From Diphasiastrum complanatum (lineage: Eukaryota > Streptophyta > Lycopodiopsida > Lycopodiales > Lycopodiaceae): a stretch of DNA of 64,000 nucleotides. Below are positions 35,455 through 48,876 of this stretch, one piece after another; positions within the stretch are counted from its first letter, which is position 1, and the number at the start of each line of letters is the position of its first letter. Both the position numbers and the translations under genes were made by a program. The stretch lies in assembly GCA_029204225.1 (NCBI GenBank), contig CM055095.1, positions 15,964,049-16,028,048 of the forward strand, in the 5' to 3' direction. The notes under the pieces were generated by a model. That model did no database searches. It saw only the letters and a program-made list of their open reading frames with translations, and was not told where the DNA came from.

Positions 35455-38400
35455 ATGGCTACTCTGTATTCAAGGAATCACCCGGGAATAGCGAGTGACA
35501 AATTCAAGATCTATTTGCTTATTTTCTCATCACTGGTGATAATGGTTCAATTTCTGGTTTTTGAGAGAAAATGGAACGACCTCTATGCTCGAGTAGAAAA
35601 CTGGACAGATCTTAGTCCAGCATGGTACCAAAAACACCACAACTACACTCAACTTTCACCAGAATCAGATTCTAAAGCAAGAAAATTGGGGAGCATCAAT
35701 TCGATGAAGGTTGAAGAGAAATTTGAGCATTTAGAGCCATGTATGTCTGGAAAGAGGTTCAATGGGGACGAAAAGGTTGACTTGACTGAAGCTGAACTAG
35801 CTTGCCTGAATGATATCTTACATACTCAAAAATTAGACTGCCATGATACTCAGTCTGGTATACTTGAAGCTCTGAAACTGGAAGTATCATCTCTTAGAGA
35901 GAAGCTTTCCTTGTCCTTGAAGCAACTGCAACCTTCTAAACCTAACATGGATGAAGAACGGACTATAGAGCACTTGCAGAAAGAATTGAAGCAGTTGCAA
36001 ACAAACCTTGCTCAATCAGTGACCTTTTTGAACTTGAAAGATACTCGAGAGCCTGGCGAGACAAACCAAGACACCAATTGGTTCATGAGCTCCCTTCACG
36101 GCCATCCTGAAAATGGAAAACCTGAGGCTTTTGATTTTCCATCAGAAGAATCTAATGGCAGAGTACTTTGTCTGCAAGGAAATCACACCAGTGATGGCAC
36201 ACAGAATAAATATGCTTTTGCTTGGAAGGGTTTCTTACCTCCCAATTCTGTTTTCCTTCCTGGAGTTACCCTGGTTGCTGACAACTATTGGAACTATGAG
36301 AATATTTGGCATGGCATGTCTGCAATGGTTAACTTTGCAGCATGGCGTTCAGAAAATGGCTGTATAGTTCCTGATAGGCTGGTACTTTATCACTGGGGTG
36401 AGCTAGTGACAACAATGGGAACTTGGCTTAATAACGTGCTGCATGCTTCTCTCGGTCGGAAGCTGGAAATTGAGACCTTAGATTATGCAGGAAGGCCTGT
36501 CTGTTTTGAACGCGCAGTAGTGCACAGGCGCGGATTGGGTGGTACATCTGTACAAAATTTGAATAAGCTTTTTGACATGGTTCGTTGCAGGGTTCGCATT
36601 TTCTGCAAAGTAGAAGTTGAAAAAAGTATTGCTGCCAGACAAGAAGGGGCCATAAATCTCCTTATTCTTTTAAGAACTGGACCTAGGGCTTTCAATAATG
36701 ATTCGGGTGTAATAAACGTGGTGGCTTCCCGATGTGAAAGAGTCAAAGGATGTAGATTGGAGGTGGTGCACATCAGCAACCTAAGTTTTTGTGAGCAGGT
36801 ACATTACATTACCAGTCAAGTACACAAGACTTATCTGAAAAAATTTGCTTCTCAAATTCTTATCATGTATGTCAGTAAATCCTCAAACTGTTTACACACA
36901 CAACTTTAGCATTTCGATATGTTTTGGGCAGTTCGTACCCATTTCAATGTGTTTCATGTGCATAGTTCCTTAGTGACTCCCAGGTTGTGCACGTTTTTGT
37001 GTTATTTGGATAGTTTCATAGATCTAACTTCTTGCCACCATTGTTTTGTCTTATCAGCACATAAGACGTTCTTTTTTAAGATGTTTTGCAAATTTTATTT
37101 TATTTTCTTCATTGTTGATGGGAAGATTTTACTGGAGCCGCCATCTTCAGAAAGATCTACTACAATTTCATTTGAGAATACAAAGCTTTCATTTTTTTAT
37201 TGCAAATTGCAATTAGCTCCTTCATTTTCATCTTCATGTTGCCTTTTCCATATCAATTAGCCTTTTCAAGCATAAATCACTCGTCATCTTCTCCCTTAAA
37301 GATGTGACCACCTGCATTTGTCATATCAACTCCCTTGGCTCAGCTGCAGTCAAGTGCTTTATGTCAATAAGTTTCAGTTGGAGTGGTGCACTTTTCATAT
37401 TAACTACCATCTTCAAATATATCGAATGACTGACATTTGAGACTCTTGAAACTTGAAACGATGATTGGAATTTTTAGTGTATAGGATACCCTAGCATTTA
37501 GTTAGGCTACAGTATGAGAAAGTTGGTAATTTGAGATTGTGGGGTGGAGCTGTTAAAGTTACAATCATAAAGTTTTGAATGCACTTCACAAACCAGGAAT
37601 GACACAAGAACGATAGACGATGGAATGATGATCAAATAGTAATCTCCTATAAAGGGCACCATACAATCAGCATGACATTGCTGTCAGACACTCATAGTTA
37701 TGGACATGTCTAAGACTTATTGGGCCAGTGACCAAGACGTACGGCACAAACGCTTTTGGAACCCAATAACCTTTCCTAGAAGGTTTCCCGGCATAGGATC
37801 TCGACTAGTCATTAGGTAGCTTGTTGATTCTGATGTCTATAATTCTCTTTGTAGGAGATGCTTAGCAGGTTTCTATTGTAGAAGGACATGCACACAAGAG
37901 TCTTGTTGATTGTGTGGTGTTCTTTACTGTTTAATCTACACTTCATTGAGTATGTTTTTGTGTTGCCATAGTTGTGATTTGTGTTCGTAATTTGGGTTGC
38001 AAGAGACATTATTACATTAGAATCATATCACAATTATCGGAAGAATTGTGTGGATGGAACAATGAAGCCGAAGGAAAGTGATTTTTATGACAAGATTGGA
38101 GCAATATCTATTTTGTCTTGCCACTGTGTATCAAGATTGTTGGGTTTCACGTACAGATTTCATCAACCTTAGGAGCTGTTTAATATTGTTTGCTCAGTAA
38201 ATGTGCCAATTCAATCTACCTTACTATCCTTATGTGCTGCAAACATCAGAGTTGCAAAGAAAGGTTCACCAGTACATATGAAGTTTAGGGGCCTGCCCCA
38301 CTTACAAGTTAGTACTTTTCAGTTAGTGCTAGCTAAAGCTAACTGAGAAGTGTGCTGCCCCACTTACAATTAACTCACACAAGTTAGCTAACTGATTCAG

Positions 38401-39285
38401 TTAGCACTAACTTGGACTAGACCATTTTGTGCTTCTCACTCACTGATGTGAAACAGGTTCCTTAAGCTAACTTGTGCCTCAGTTAGTGTTGAATCCAACT
38501 CCCACAGTCCTCCAGTTGCCTTCATCTCTTCTCCTCCAACTATCACTGGCCTGTGTTCTGTTTGCCTCCTTGTGCTGCATCTCTCTTCTCCTCCATAGCT
38601 GCTCTTAGTTACTAACTTGTATGTGGGGCAGCACCTCAGTTACAACAAACGTAACAGAGGCAGATAACTGTAGGTAGGGAAGCCGAAATACCAGTTAGTT
38701 AACGATTACAAGTTAGCAATAACATAACTGACAATTAGCTCTTATTCTGCAGTTCAAACAAGCTTAATGAACTTTGAGAGCAAGCGAAGAATAGAGTACG
38801 CCCAAGATCATATATGTTGCTATTTTGTGATGCTGCTGATAATTTTGCTCATGCTGCAGGTGAAGCTATTGAGCAGGACTGATATCCTGGTGACCTCTCA
38901 TGGAGCTCAGTTGACCAATATCATGTTTATGTCAAGGGGAAGCAGTGTGATGGAGATGTTTCCCAAGGGCTGGTTGAAATTTGCAGGCATAGGACAGAAT
39001 ATATATAAGTGGTTAACGGACTGGACTGGTCTCCACCATGAGGGAGCTTGGCATGATACAGAGGGTCCGGATTGTCCCTACCCTGTGACGGAAGTTTTGC
39101 CATGTCTACTTTTTCATAAAGATCTCTCTGTAGGGCTCAATGAAACTCATCTCTCAACTTGGACAGCAGATGTCCTGCAAAACTTTCAGAGGAGAAGAGC
39201 TGATTTAGGAAGCAAAATGGAAGCTATTGATTCCAAAGGGGCGGAATGTGCTTGCAACCAAATAGGTCAAGATTCAGCCTTGTAG
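35455..39285 (+). CDS. Glycosyltransferase family 61 (DUF563) protein, two coding exons
   Basis: Exon 1 is 35,455-36,798 (448 codons) and exon 2 is 38,860-39,285, joined in phase 0 across a 2,061-bp intron (CAG|GTACAT ... GCTGCAG). The product is about 589 aa. Residues ~18-36 form one membrane segment (LLIFSSLVIMVQFLVF), a type II Golgi anchor. Residues ~135-190 are coiled-coil-like (LKLEVSSLREKLS, LQKELKQLQTNL). The catalytic region starts near residue 235. It includes ENIWHGMSAMVNFAAW, LLILLRTGPRAFNND, LSFCEQ, then SHGAQLTNIMF at ~461 in exon 2 and the C-terminal YPVTEV. Plant GT61 enzymes transfer xylose or arabinose onto xylan or N-glycans; the long stem plus HGA(Q)LTN motif fits the family, but the sugar and acceptor cannot be told. 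No stops; this is the best intact host gene in the window. Confidence 0.88.
38290..38760. repeat. MITE-like insertion in the GT61 intron
   Basis: GTGCTGCCCCACTTACAA at about 38,352 recurs inverted as TTGTATGTGGGGCAGCAC at about 38,617-38,634, and a further copy of CTGCCCCACTTACAAGTTAG lies at 38,294. Many CAGTTAG/CTAACTG words fold onto each other. Edges and target duplication are not fixed. It looks like one or two nested short elements. Confidence 0.55.
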
Positions 39286-39291
39286 ATTGTG

Positions 39292-39293
<2 letters not shown>

Positions 39294-39343
<50 letters not shown>

Positions 39344-39348
39344 CTCTC
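39294..39348 (+). repeat. (CT)n microsatellite in the GT61 3' UTR region
   Basis: About 55 bp of CT repeats beginning nine bases after the GT61 stop codon. Confidence 0.93.
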
Positions 39349-39797
39349 ATGAGCCATGTACCTGCAAATGCCGACTGGTACCTTGAGAATGGCATTCCTC
39401 AAAGGAGGATACATCTTATTTATTCAAGAGAGAAACAAATCACTGTCACATTTGCTTGTACATCACCTTGGGATTCTCATGTGCTGTTTTCTCTCATTGA
39501 GTACTAAGTTTGGAAAGATGACTTGGTGTTGTAACTTGTTGATAACCTAGCTACCCCAAGGAAGATTACTCTACACCATCTAGTAGGGGAGACTCAAACC
39601 CTAGTAAATCTATAGAAATTCAAGACTGCTAACTCATCAGCTTTCAGCTGGAAATACACCATGTTGTTACCTTTTGCAACAATCAACTCTTGGCCTGTTG
39701 GAAGAGCTATGATACTCCCAAGTAATCCATAGCTAGAGAATTGGAAGGCAATTGATGCCCCAAAAGACGACTTTAAAAAATAACAAACGTCTTTGTG

Positions 39798-39800
<3 letters not shown>

Positions 39801-39887
<87 letters not shown>

Positions 39888-39942
39888 GCGCGCGTGCACC
39901 ACGCACACACGCACGCACGCGCGCGCGCACACACACACACAA
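39801..39942. repeat. Compound (CT)n(CA)n and CG-rich alternating repeat
   Basis: A CT run (~34 bp) passes into a CA run (~45 bp) and then into alternating purine-pyrimidine DNA rich in GCGCGC and CACACA to about 39,941. Such DNA can adopt the Z form. Confidence 0.92.
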
Positions 39943-41449
39943 TGAGAATGGGTTTCACCGATCACAATGATGAATTAGTTACTTTACCTCTAAATATGTT
40001 TCGAGGCATAAAATAATGCCTATTTAAATTTGAATAGTGTCCAACATTTAATGTGCGTCCCATTTGGTCCATTGACATACAATAGTACAAATATAAATGA
40101 TGCATAAGCCTCTAACTTGGGCCATAGTTATTTGAGTGGCACATTTCTCACCCATGAAATGACTTATAGGTTCTAATGGTATATATGACATGCCATCTTA
40201 TTGATTGCAAAAATATAAGGTTTTTTTTCTTTTTCTTTTTTCCGAGAAAGGATTAACCATAGACTAAGAACATTATACAAAAGTACAATTGAAAGAGACA
40301 ATTCAAAGAGCAACTAATCTCAAAGAGACATTATCTCAAAGAGCAACTAATCGAGTAGTCTCTTCACAAAGAAGCATGTGGAGATGCAAAAATCACCATT
40401 TCCAAATTCCTCGCTATTTTTGTTAAGTTAGTTGTTCCATATAGACATCACTCTAAGACATTGCTAAAGCTGCTAAATATCCATATAAAGTCTAGATCGA
40501 AAATTTTCTGAAATTACTGAATCTGGAGAAATCCATTTCTCACTCGAAAAAGCCATTTCTCACTCGAAAAATCCGGTAGAGGATATGGCTCTAATCTACC
40601 CACTAAACCATTTTTATCAGGAATATAGGTGTAAGAGCTCTTTGTGAAGATAAGCATGCTGAACTAAAACTTCTGTGATAGATTGACCGGCAACTGATAC
40701 TTTTAAATCCATTATCCTGCCTTTCCAAGAGCTTCTATATATGTTACCCGATTTTTTTTTTTTCGGAAAGAGCCTTTTTCGGAAGGATGCATAAAGATCC
40801 ATTGATACTTACGATATATTCTTGGTATCCATTGATCTTCTGCATTTTTTGCATTGCAAATATTGATTGCATCAATGGTTCCCCTTGGTCTCCGATTATG
40901 TGTAGCCATTACTCCAAAATATGTCTACGCAAGCTGAGAACGGAGAGAATGAAGAGAATGAGAGGTACACCTATGAATGAAAATCCAAAATATGTCTATG
41001 GAAGCTAAGAACATAGAGGAAAAAAATGGAAGAGAATGAGAGGTATACCTAAGAATGACAAGAAGTTCATAAACTACAAGGACTAGTTAACTACAGTTTA
41101 TGACTATTGATGTCAAATCAACATCGAGTGTACAAATACGGGCATTGAAAGAGTAATCAGGCAGTAACTGTGGTCCAATCACAATTGTTTGTTCTGCCCG
41201 ACGGGATTTTTGTAAATCACAAAAATTTGGCCGGGAAAGGCGAAAACAATTTCCGTTCGTCAACCACTGTTACAGTTCGTCACAGATGGACACCATTGAT
41301 TGGGACACATAAGCGTTGAAAGCGTGCGAAGTAAAAAAAAAAAACATCTTGACAAAGGGCCCATTTTGAGTTCTAATATTGCTTTTATATAAACAGTTAT
41401 ACTTGGAATAATCTTGTAATTAACAAAAAAAAATTTGTTTTTCTAGGCA

Positions 41450-42560
41450 CATGACAACTGATGAAGTTCTTGCTATGGGGGACGATTTTCCCATTTCACC
41501 AAAAATTCACCCATTTTCACCCGATGGGGATGACCCACTTGACTCAAACTCATTGTTTCTCACCTTAAGCAAGACAGAATTGGAACTTCATCAAAGTAAC
41601 AAACAAAGGGATAATCAGATGTAAAACTTGTTTAACCAATTGCAAACACTTATTTCGCATAACTTGGGCTACCAATCGGATATTTTCACCGGTGAAAAAA
41701 AATTTAAGTGCCCCAAAGTTGTAAAAGATTGGATAAATCGTTGGTCTAGCTACTTTAGGTTGCACAACGTCCCAGAAGAGAAGCAAATTTTATCTAATTT
41801 GTTGTTTCTTGAGAAAACCGACGAAATGGGCTAGATTCCTAGATGAATTCTATAAGAAATTTGTCGCAATTGACGATTCAAAGATGTAGGTTCATTTCAT
41901 CAATTGTCGGATGGGTAGCCAAGAACTGGACATCTATCTCCAAGAGTTCTTGGATTGTTTGACCAAGGTGCCACTCGTCGATCGGAAACTTGCACAATGG
42001 CAATTCATTTATGGATTGCCAATCGATTACCAAAATGAGTGTAAATGGAATGTCCTCCACACATTGGAAGATGCTATCCATGTAGCTAAAGCCTATGATA
42101 GCACTGTAGTTGCCTCACGGAAGAATAGGCATGTCCAATCGGCCCAGAAGCCTAAGATTTAAAAGCCAAAGAATAATAAGAGGAAAAAATTGTTCTTTGA
42201 CGAACTGAAAGCTACTGCGTACCAGTATAAGAAGAAGAAAAACAAGAAGAAGCCTGTTGTAATTGACAAAGTGTGGATTGTGACAATAAAGGAGAATCTC
42301 TACTTCTTATGCAACAAACCTGGGCATTGTGCTAAACAGTGTCTTGAGAAAAAAAATAAATCATCAAGTTTCATGACGATGGATTTACCTGTAGGTAAAT
42401 TGCAAGTTGATTTGTTAAATGGTTGTGAATGTACTTGTAACTTCATTACACTTTCTTTCAAGCCTTATCAATTGTTTTGAGTTAGAGGCAATGCTTTAGG
42501 GAAAAACGTAAATGTACTGTATGATTCATGAAGTACTCACAACTTTTTAAATGCTCGGCT
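41450..42560 (+). mobile_element. LTR-retroelement gag fragment (fossil)
   Basis: Readable parts: a gag core (WINRWSSYFRLHNVPEE; ELDIYLQEFLDCLTKVPL; WQFIYGLPIDYQNECKW), a Lys/Arg-rich patch, and one zinc knuckle (YFLCNKPGHCAKQC, about 42,302-42,343). No pol or LTRs could be tied to it. Old and broken, with several breaks; gypsy-type is likely but not certain. Confidence 0.7.
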
Positions 42561-43123
42561 TGTGCAGAAGCTTTAGGTGCCCACCATGGTGAGTGATCAC
42601 TATTATGTGGTCCATTAACCTCGGTGTCGGACACATATCAACATGTTAGTAGCTTTAACAACTTCATTAACATTTTTCCATGATAAAAAATACACATTTA
42701 TTTGAAGAAAAACAAAGTATTTTAGGATGGATCGATCTGTTTACAATTTGATGGATAGACAAACTTTTAAATATTTAATAAACCACACGTTCATAAAAAA
42801 ACAATGGAGTGGCATGAAAAGACTAGCGATCTAGGTTTTGGAAGAGATCCAGAACCTTCCATAAGTTGATAAGCTTGAGTAAGAGCATCTAAATAGTCTG
42901 AGATATCGGTTCAGCGTGCGTTTTAATGTTTCCTATATTACTGACGCTCACAGTGCACGTTGAACAATATCTCATTATTTTTTGTTCTTAAATTTCTAAT
43001 ATCGATTCAACGTGCACTTGCAACCTTTGTAAAATTTCATTCATCTCCTAGTGCATTGAAACAATATTTCATCATATTCTAGTACATTAACACGTTTTTT
43101 TTCTATTTCGTTTGTTTGTGCAG

Positions 43124-43525
43124 TCCTCCCAACAACAAATTTGTGTTAGTTGCGGATGGTATACAGTCTTCAATGCAAGATCATTCTTTATGTGGCTCGC
43201 TCAACAAGACTCTATTCCAGATATACAGAAGGTCATATATTTATTTAAAAAAATTCATGAACTTATTATTGTCAGTTTCCAATCCTTGTTATATTCATGA
43301 CATATGTTTCTAATCCAAGTTTTCTTATAAAATTTGTTTTCTTAGGTTTCTTGCACACCAATCACGCCACAAGGGATCTGGCATTTTCAACATGAAGCAT
43401 TAAAGATATTGATGGAAAATTCCTACCCTGTAGATATTCTAGACGCTAGTCCAGCAAAGGTTCTTCCATCTGGAGAACTAGATTTAGAGATCATAGAGCC
43501 AAAGATAGATGATGCAGAACAATGA
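43124..43525 (+). CDS. Unknown two-exon gene fragment
   Basis: Exon 43,124-43,231 (36 codons, after a TTTGTGCAG acceptor) joins in phase 0 to 43,346-43,525 (59 codons and TGA) across a 114-bp intron (GTCATA ... TTCTTAG). The peptide reads SSQQQICVSCGWYTVFNAR, FFMWLAQQDSIPDIQK, then VSCTPITPQGIWHFQHEALK and PSGELDLEIIEPKIDDAEQ. I do not recognise the family. The clean splice sites and matching phase suggest a real gene end. Upstream exons are not found in the retroelement-rich DNA before it. Confidence 0.4.
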
Positions 43526-43799
43526 ATGGCCTCCCTTCATGTGGATGAGCCAATATGTATTTCACATGTACAGACAAATATATTGAGATTTTATATATTC
43601 ATGCATCTTCAATTTCGATTCTTGTTCCTATATATTTGCATTTCAGGTTCTTATTTCAGGTGCTCAATGAGTCAAAGCTAGTTCTCATGATCAAAGCTTG
43701 CCTCAGTAGTTTTTTCATAGCCTTGGTCTGTATGGCCTTTACCTTGGCATGTTTGGATTTGTTGTGGCAATTTTTAGAGTAATTTTAGGTGGATTTTGG

Positions 43800-46700
43800 G
43801 GCAGGAAGAGTTAGTTTTCTGCATTTTCTTGTGTTTGGACTGTTCCCAGCTAGTGGAGGAGGTGTGAGAGGGTGAAGGAGGCCTTGAACAGCCTCTAAGG
43901 GCTTGACATCCAAACCAAAACCTAAGAAAATCCAAAAAACACACCAATCTGCATTTTGGAGGAAAAAAGAGCCAAATTTCCCATCAGATTTTGTTTTCTC
44001 CAAAACTAGTGAGAGATAACCCTCGCATGACTAATAACAGCTTCAGGGTACTATACCAGACCTGGATAGAAGCTTGTGAGAGTTAGTTCCAAGCAGATAG
44101 CAAAAATCAGAGAAAAAATCATAAAAATTCAAAAAATCCTTGTAAAAAATCAAAAAAATTCAAATCTTCATAAGGACTCTCACAGAGTCCCCTGAAGTTC
44201 CATCTCATTGAGACTAAGACACAATGGAGCTTGCGAGAGTTAGTTCAAAATCTAAGTGCCTGTGCGAGAGTTCCCAGTGGAAAAAAGACGGGAAAGTACC
44301 AAAGAACCCTCACAAACACTATAATTTTCAAATCTAGTGGTCAAGAACCCTCGTAGAGAATTTTGAAGTTCTATCTCAATGAGACTAGGACACAGAGGAG
44401 TCTGCGAGAGTTAGTTTGATTCAAGTGAATAGAAAATTGGGTTTAAGTGCTAAAAAATCACTAAAAAGTGAAAATCCATCAAATCTTTCCAGAGAGAACT
44501 CTCGTAGACCACTCCAATCGATCCAGAATGTCAATTTCCATTAGTGATGAAGCCTGCAAGAGTTACTACTGATTATTGGTGAAGATCAAGCCAAATTAGT
44601 GGTTTTGAACCGTCGCAAACAGTGAAATTTTCACTTAATACGAGAGTTAACCCTCACAGAGATTTTCAGAGTCAGATCTACCTTAGATAAACCTTCTGTA
44701 ATCCTTGCAAGAGTTAGATCCCAGTAATTAAAAAGATATCAAGGTTACTTGACTGCAAAACAATTAAAGGACCCTTGCACAGCCAACCCTCGCACTAGAA
44801 ACCCTCGGAGACTAGATCAGTGAAAAGATTTGTATCAGATCCAGCTACTATCAAAATCTCACGACAATCAGTGCAAGGAGTAAGAAGTTATCAAGGAAAA
44901 ACCACCGTACCAGGCCTAAATCCTCAATACCGGCCTATCAATTTGATCAAATCCATAAGATCCAGACTACATCCCATTGTACCAAAAAGATCCAACTACC
45001 TTGGACTCCACCATCGGATGAATCTGAGATTTGGACGATCAGTAGCAAGAAGGATCGTGAATCAAGCACCACACCTTCTCAGATTAGTAGCTGTTTAACA
45101 AGGGGCAGAACCTAAACCAGTGCCAATGGATCCAATGGGTCAACCCGTACCTGTCGCTCCCTTGCAAGCAGTCTGGAGGGCACCTCAGATGGAGATACCA
45201 AAATACGACGGATCATCAGATCCCATCCGCTTCCTCTACATCTACGAGCAAGCTTGTGAAATTTACGGCGATCAGACACCTGTAGAGAAGTTGATTATGG
45301 TATTCCCCATATCACTAGTAGTGGTGGCTCAAAATTGGTTTTTCAATTTGTCATAGGAAGAAAAATCCACCTGGGAAGCGGTTAAAGCGGCTCTCATCAT
45401 GCGCTTTAAACCAAGGAAGTTCCTAGAAGACCCGTTTCTCCTGCTCAACAAGGTCAAGATGGGAAAAAGAAAAAGGGTCAGGGACTATAGTGAGTGGGTC
45501 AAACATCTACGATCCGAGTGCAGTGCAGCCCTAACTCCTGATCATGTGGTGATTATGTGGCTCCTTGCAAGGCTACCATGTAGCATCACGAGAGAACTGA
45601 AACGACGGGAGCAGTACGCTACTCTACAAGAAGCTATGGAAGATGCCATCAGGGAAGAGGATGAGAGATCAGACGACGAATATCCAACCACCCATACTCC
45701 TACTTCCTCGATAGCGTCATCATCATTAAATGTTTCCACTCTATCCACAGAATTGTTGTTGGAATAGATGACAAAATTACACAAACAGCAGATGGAGCAA
45801 CTTACGGCACAATTTGATCGAAAACTGAAAGCCTTACAGGAAACTGTAACAACAACGTCCAATTTACCGGAACAAAACCAGCTATAGTATCCCCATCGCG
45901 AAAATGTATGGTGTTCAGTATGCACAAAACCATACAGCAAACGAGTGCACGATCCTAAAGCAAAATTTGAGACTGACCCATAGATTTTGCCATTTGTGCA
46001 ACGCAACATCGCACAATACGGCCTTTTGCCCATTTAACCCTCGGATTGTCCAACAGAAGAGGAGTCCTTATCAGACTTCTTATCCATATCATCAAGGGGC
46101 ACCAAATGTGGCATCGAGGTATGGCGCGCCGATTAATCAATAGCGCATGGCCTTACCTACACCACAAGGGCCAGCTAATCAACAAGGGGCCGACATAAAC
46201 TTGACAGCAGCAGAACCAGAGATGCCAGTACCACCTCAACCTCAGTAGCAGCAATGGTATGGGCCGGATGAACCATATATGGATCCTGCCATAAATGAAG
46301 ATATTGCGGCCTATGCAGCTCAAACTCAGCGTCAAGACGCAAGAAATTACGGCTGCTACGGATGTGACGAAGGACACAGAATTGCTGAATGTCCTTACAA
46401 GGGACAATATACATCCTTTTGCCGGGAATGCGGTTATGGACACTGCTTCAAGAATTGTCCTTTGAGACCTGGGACCAGCACACCATTGAACTTCACTGCA
46501 ATACAACGAGCAACAGTTCCAGCAGGGATGCCATTGGAAAAGCAACATTTCCATGCCCCTGTGTTAGCCGTTACGTGAGCGTAGAAGAGGAAGGGAGTGG
46601 CTCCCTCACCACTGCCATCGGTCACTGATGACCAACCCTCAACTTCAACGCCATATCCAAATGCGAGGGAAGAAAGGAGGCAGTACCAGAAGATACGACA

Positions 46701-48560
46701 TTGGGTACAGAGAGCACAAGCGGAGGAAAAAGAGCAAGAAAAGGCCAACCCTATGGAACATCTTGTTGATGAAGAACCGGAACCATGAACGGGCTCACCA
46801 CTACGCACTGATCAGAATGATCGATTGCATCATCATGAATCACCTTTCCACGTGGTTAATAGAAGGAGACTGAACTGGCTGATGAGTAGGTCCTACAACA
46901 CATGGACTCGGATCGTTATGGAATTAAGAGAGTACCAGCTCAGTCATCGCAAAAATCTGCTATGGTGAAAGTTTCAAGGATAGATCCACCAAAGGCACCT
47001 ACCGACAAGAAGAACCAGGTGAAACAATGCTACAGCCAGGTGATCTGATGGAGTGATCTACCCGAAGAAGTTATAGCTATAGTGGATGTTGATATCCACA
47101 ACCACGAGGCGAATGTCACACCAGTTCCGAAGAAAGACAACAAGGACGAATCCACCGATATAACAAAAAGAGACAAGAATAAAGTGTTGGATTCCTTGAA
47201 GTCAATAAGGATGAACTCTGATACAACGTCATCCTCTACTCAGATGACGGAGAATCACTACAACCCAAACTACACGGAACTGATCAAGCAAGAATTACAG
47301 AAGCTGTTAGACATAGATTTCATTTACAAAATTGAGCGCACTGAATGGGTATCGCCGATAGTTATAGTACCCAAGAAGAATGGCAAAATACAAATTTGTG
47401 TGAATCTGAAGGCCCTAAATCAGTCACCAAAAAGGATCATTTCTCTTTGCCCTTTACGGAAAGTGTCCTTGACAGAGTAGCTGGAGCCGAAGCCTACAGT
47501 TTCTTAGATGACTTTAGCGGTTACAATCAAGTGAAAATAGCACCCCAAGACTGGCATAAGACAGCATTTGCCATGGAATGAGGAACCTTTGCCTATGAGG
47601 TGATGCCATTCGGGCTTTGTAATGCCCCAAGCACCTTCCAGCGAGTCATGCGGGCGACATTCGAAGATTATTTGCAAAATTTTTTGGAAATTTTCTTGGA
47701 CGATCTGTGCGTGCATGGACCAAACTCTGAATACTTATCCAATCTGGAGAAGGTGCTACAAAAATGTTGCAAATTCCAGATCTCCTTGAATCCAAAAAAA
47801 TGTCAATTTTGGGTTACACATGGCTTGATTATGGGCCATATAGTGTCTAGACACGGGATCGCCACAGACCTATCGAAAATCAGGATCATTGTTGATCTAC
47901 CACCACCAGGAACGATTCGCGAGGTCTACATCTTTATGGGTCATGCTAACTATTACAGGATTTTCATTCTAGATTTTGCGGAGTTAGCACGACCAATTTA
48001 CAAACTCACAACGGATCCACATTGGAATGAGAAATCCCTAAAGGCTTTCCAAAAACTTAAAGATGCATTGGTCTCAGCACCAATCCTACATCCGCCCAAT
48101 TGGTCCATTGAGTTTCATGTGCATACAAACGCATTGAAGTATGCAATTGGAGCAGTCTTAACCCAGCCAGGAGAACACAAAAAGGATTTTTTGATCCAAT
48201 TTGCAAGTTGACAACTCAGTGATACAGAAATGAATCTTTCAACCACAGAGCGGGAAGCACTGGCAATGATATATGCGGTTAAGAAGTTTCGGCATTACTT
48301 GATGGCCACACACTTTGTCTTTTTTATGGACCATCACCCCTTGCTCTACTTGTTAACAAAACTTGCAACACAGGGAGAATCACTCGATGGCTACTTTTGT
48401 TATTAGAGTTTGACTTTCAAATAGAGTTATGACCTTCTACACCCGGTCTTAGCCCAAGCACCATTTGAAAAGTCAGGATTGAATTACATTGGTCCAATTC
48501 ACCCTACAGCAAGAAGTACCCAATCTCAATACATAATCGTGGCCACCGACTACCTCACCA
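43800..48560 (+). mobile_element. Ty3/gypsy element, leader to integrase (fossil)
   Basis: Parts in order: a long leader (43.8-45.1 kb) with recurrent GCGAGAGTTAG words; gag about 45,120-46,140 (EIPKYDGSSDPIRFLYIYE; MRFKPRKFLEDPFLLLNK); two zinc-binding knuckles near 46,350-46,460 (CYGCDEGHRIAEC; CRECGYGHCFKNC); reverse transcriptase about 47,280-48,000 (FLDDFSGYNQVKIAP; VMPFGLCNAPSTFQRVM); RNase H about 48,100-48,420; start of integrase about 48,480-48,580. It appears to stop inside integrase. Old, with many breaks. LTRs not assigned. Confidence 0.85.
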
Positions 48561-48876
48561 AGTGGGTCGAAGCCAAGGCAATAAGGGTAGTTCTAATGAA
48601 TATAAAGTCCTAAATCAAGGATTCAAAACTAAGCAAGCTGGAACAAGCAACACAAAAGAATCAGATGGTGGACAAACTGACCCAACTAAATCTAGATCTA
48701 GCCCCAAGCTATGGATCAATCTATCTCAAGGGAAGGAGGAATCACACCAACAACATGTAGTTACTAATCACGCAATCAAGCATGCACTAGTTTTAGCCCA
48801 ATAGGTATACTTACACCCTCCAAGGTCCATGTTGTGGGATGCTAGAAACGGAAATTATTAGCTCTAATACCACATC

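Larger units (their letters stand above)
39286..41450. other. Non-coding stretch with compound simple repeats
   Basis: Holds the GT61 3' flank, the microsatellites, a 22-bp duplication near 40,535-40,575 (CATTTCTCACTCGAAAAA) and a ~70-bp direct repeat at about 40,912-41,058 (CAAAATATGTCTA, AGAGAATGAGAGGTA). No gene seen. Confidence 0.5.

Noticed and set aside
39752-40016. Short frames across the CT/CA tract
   Set aside because: Translation of simple repeats in several frames at once.
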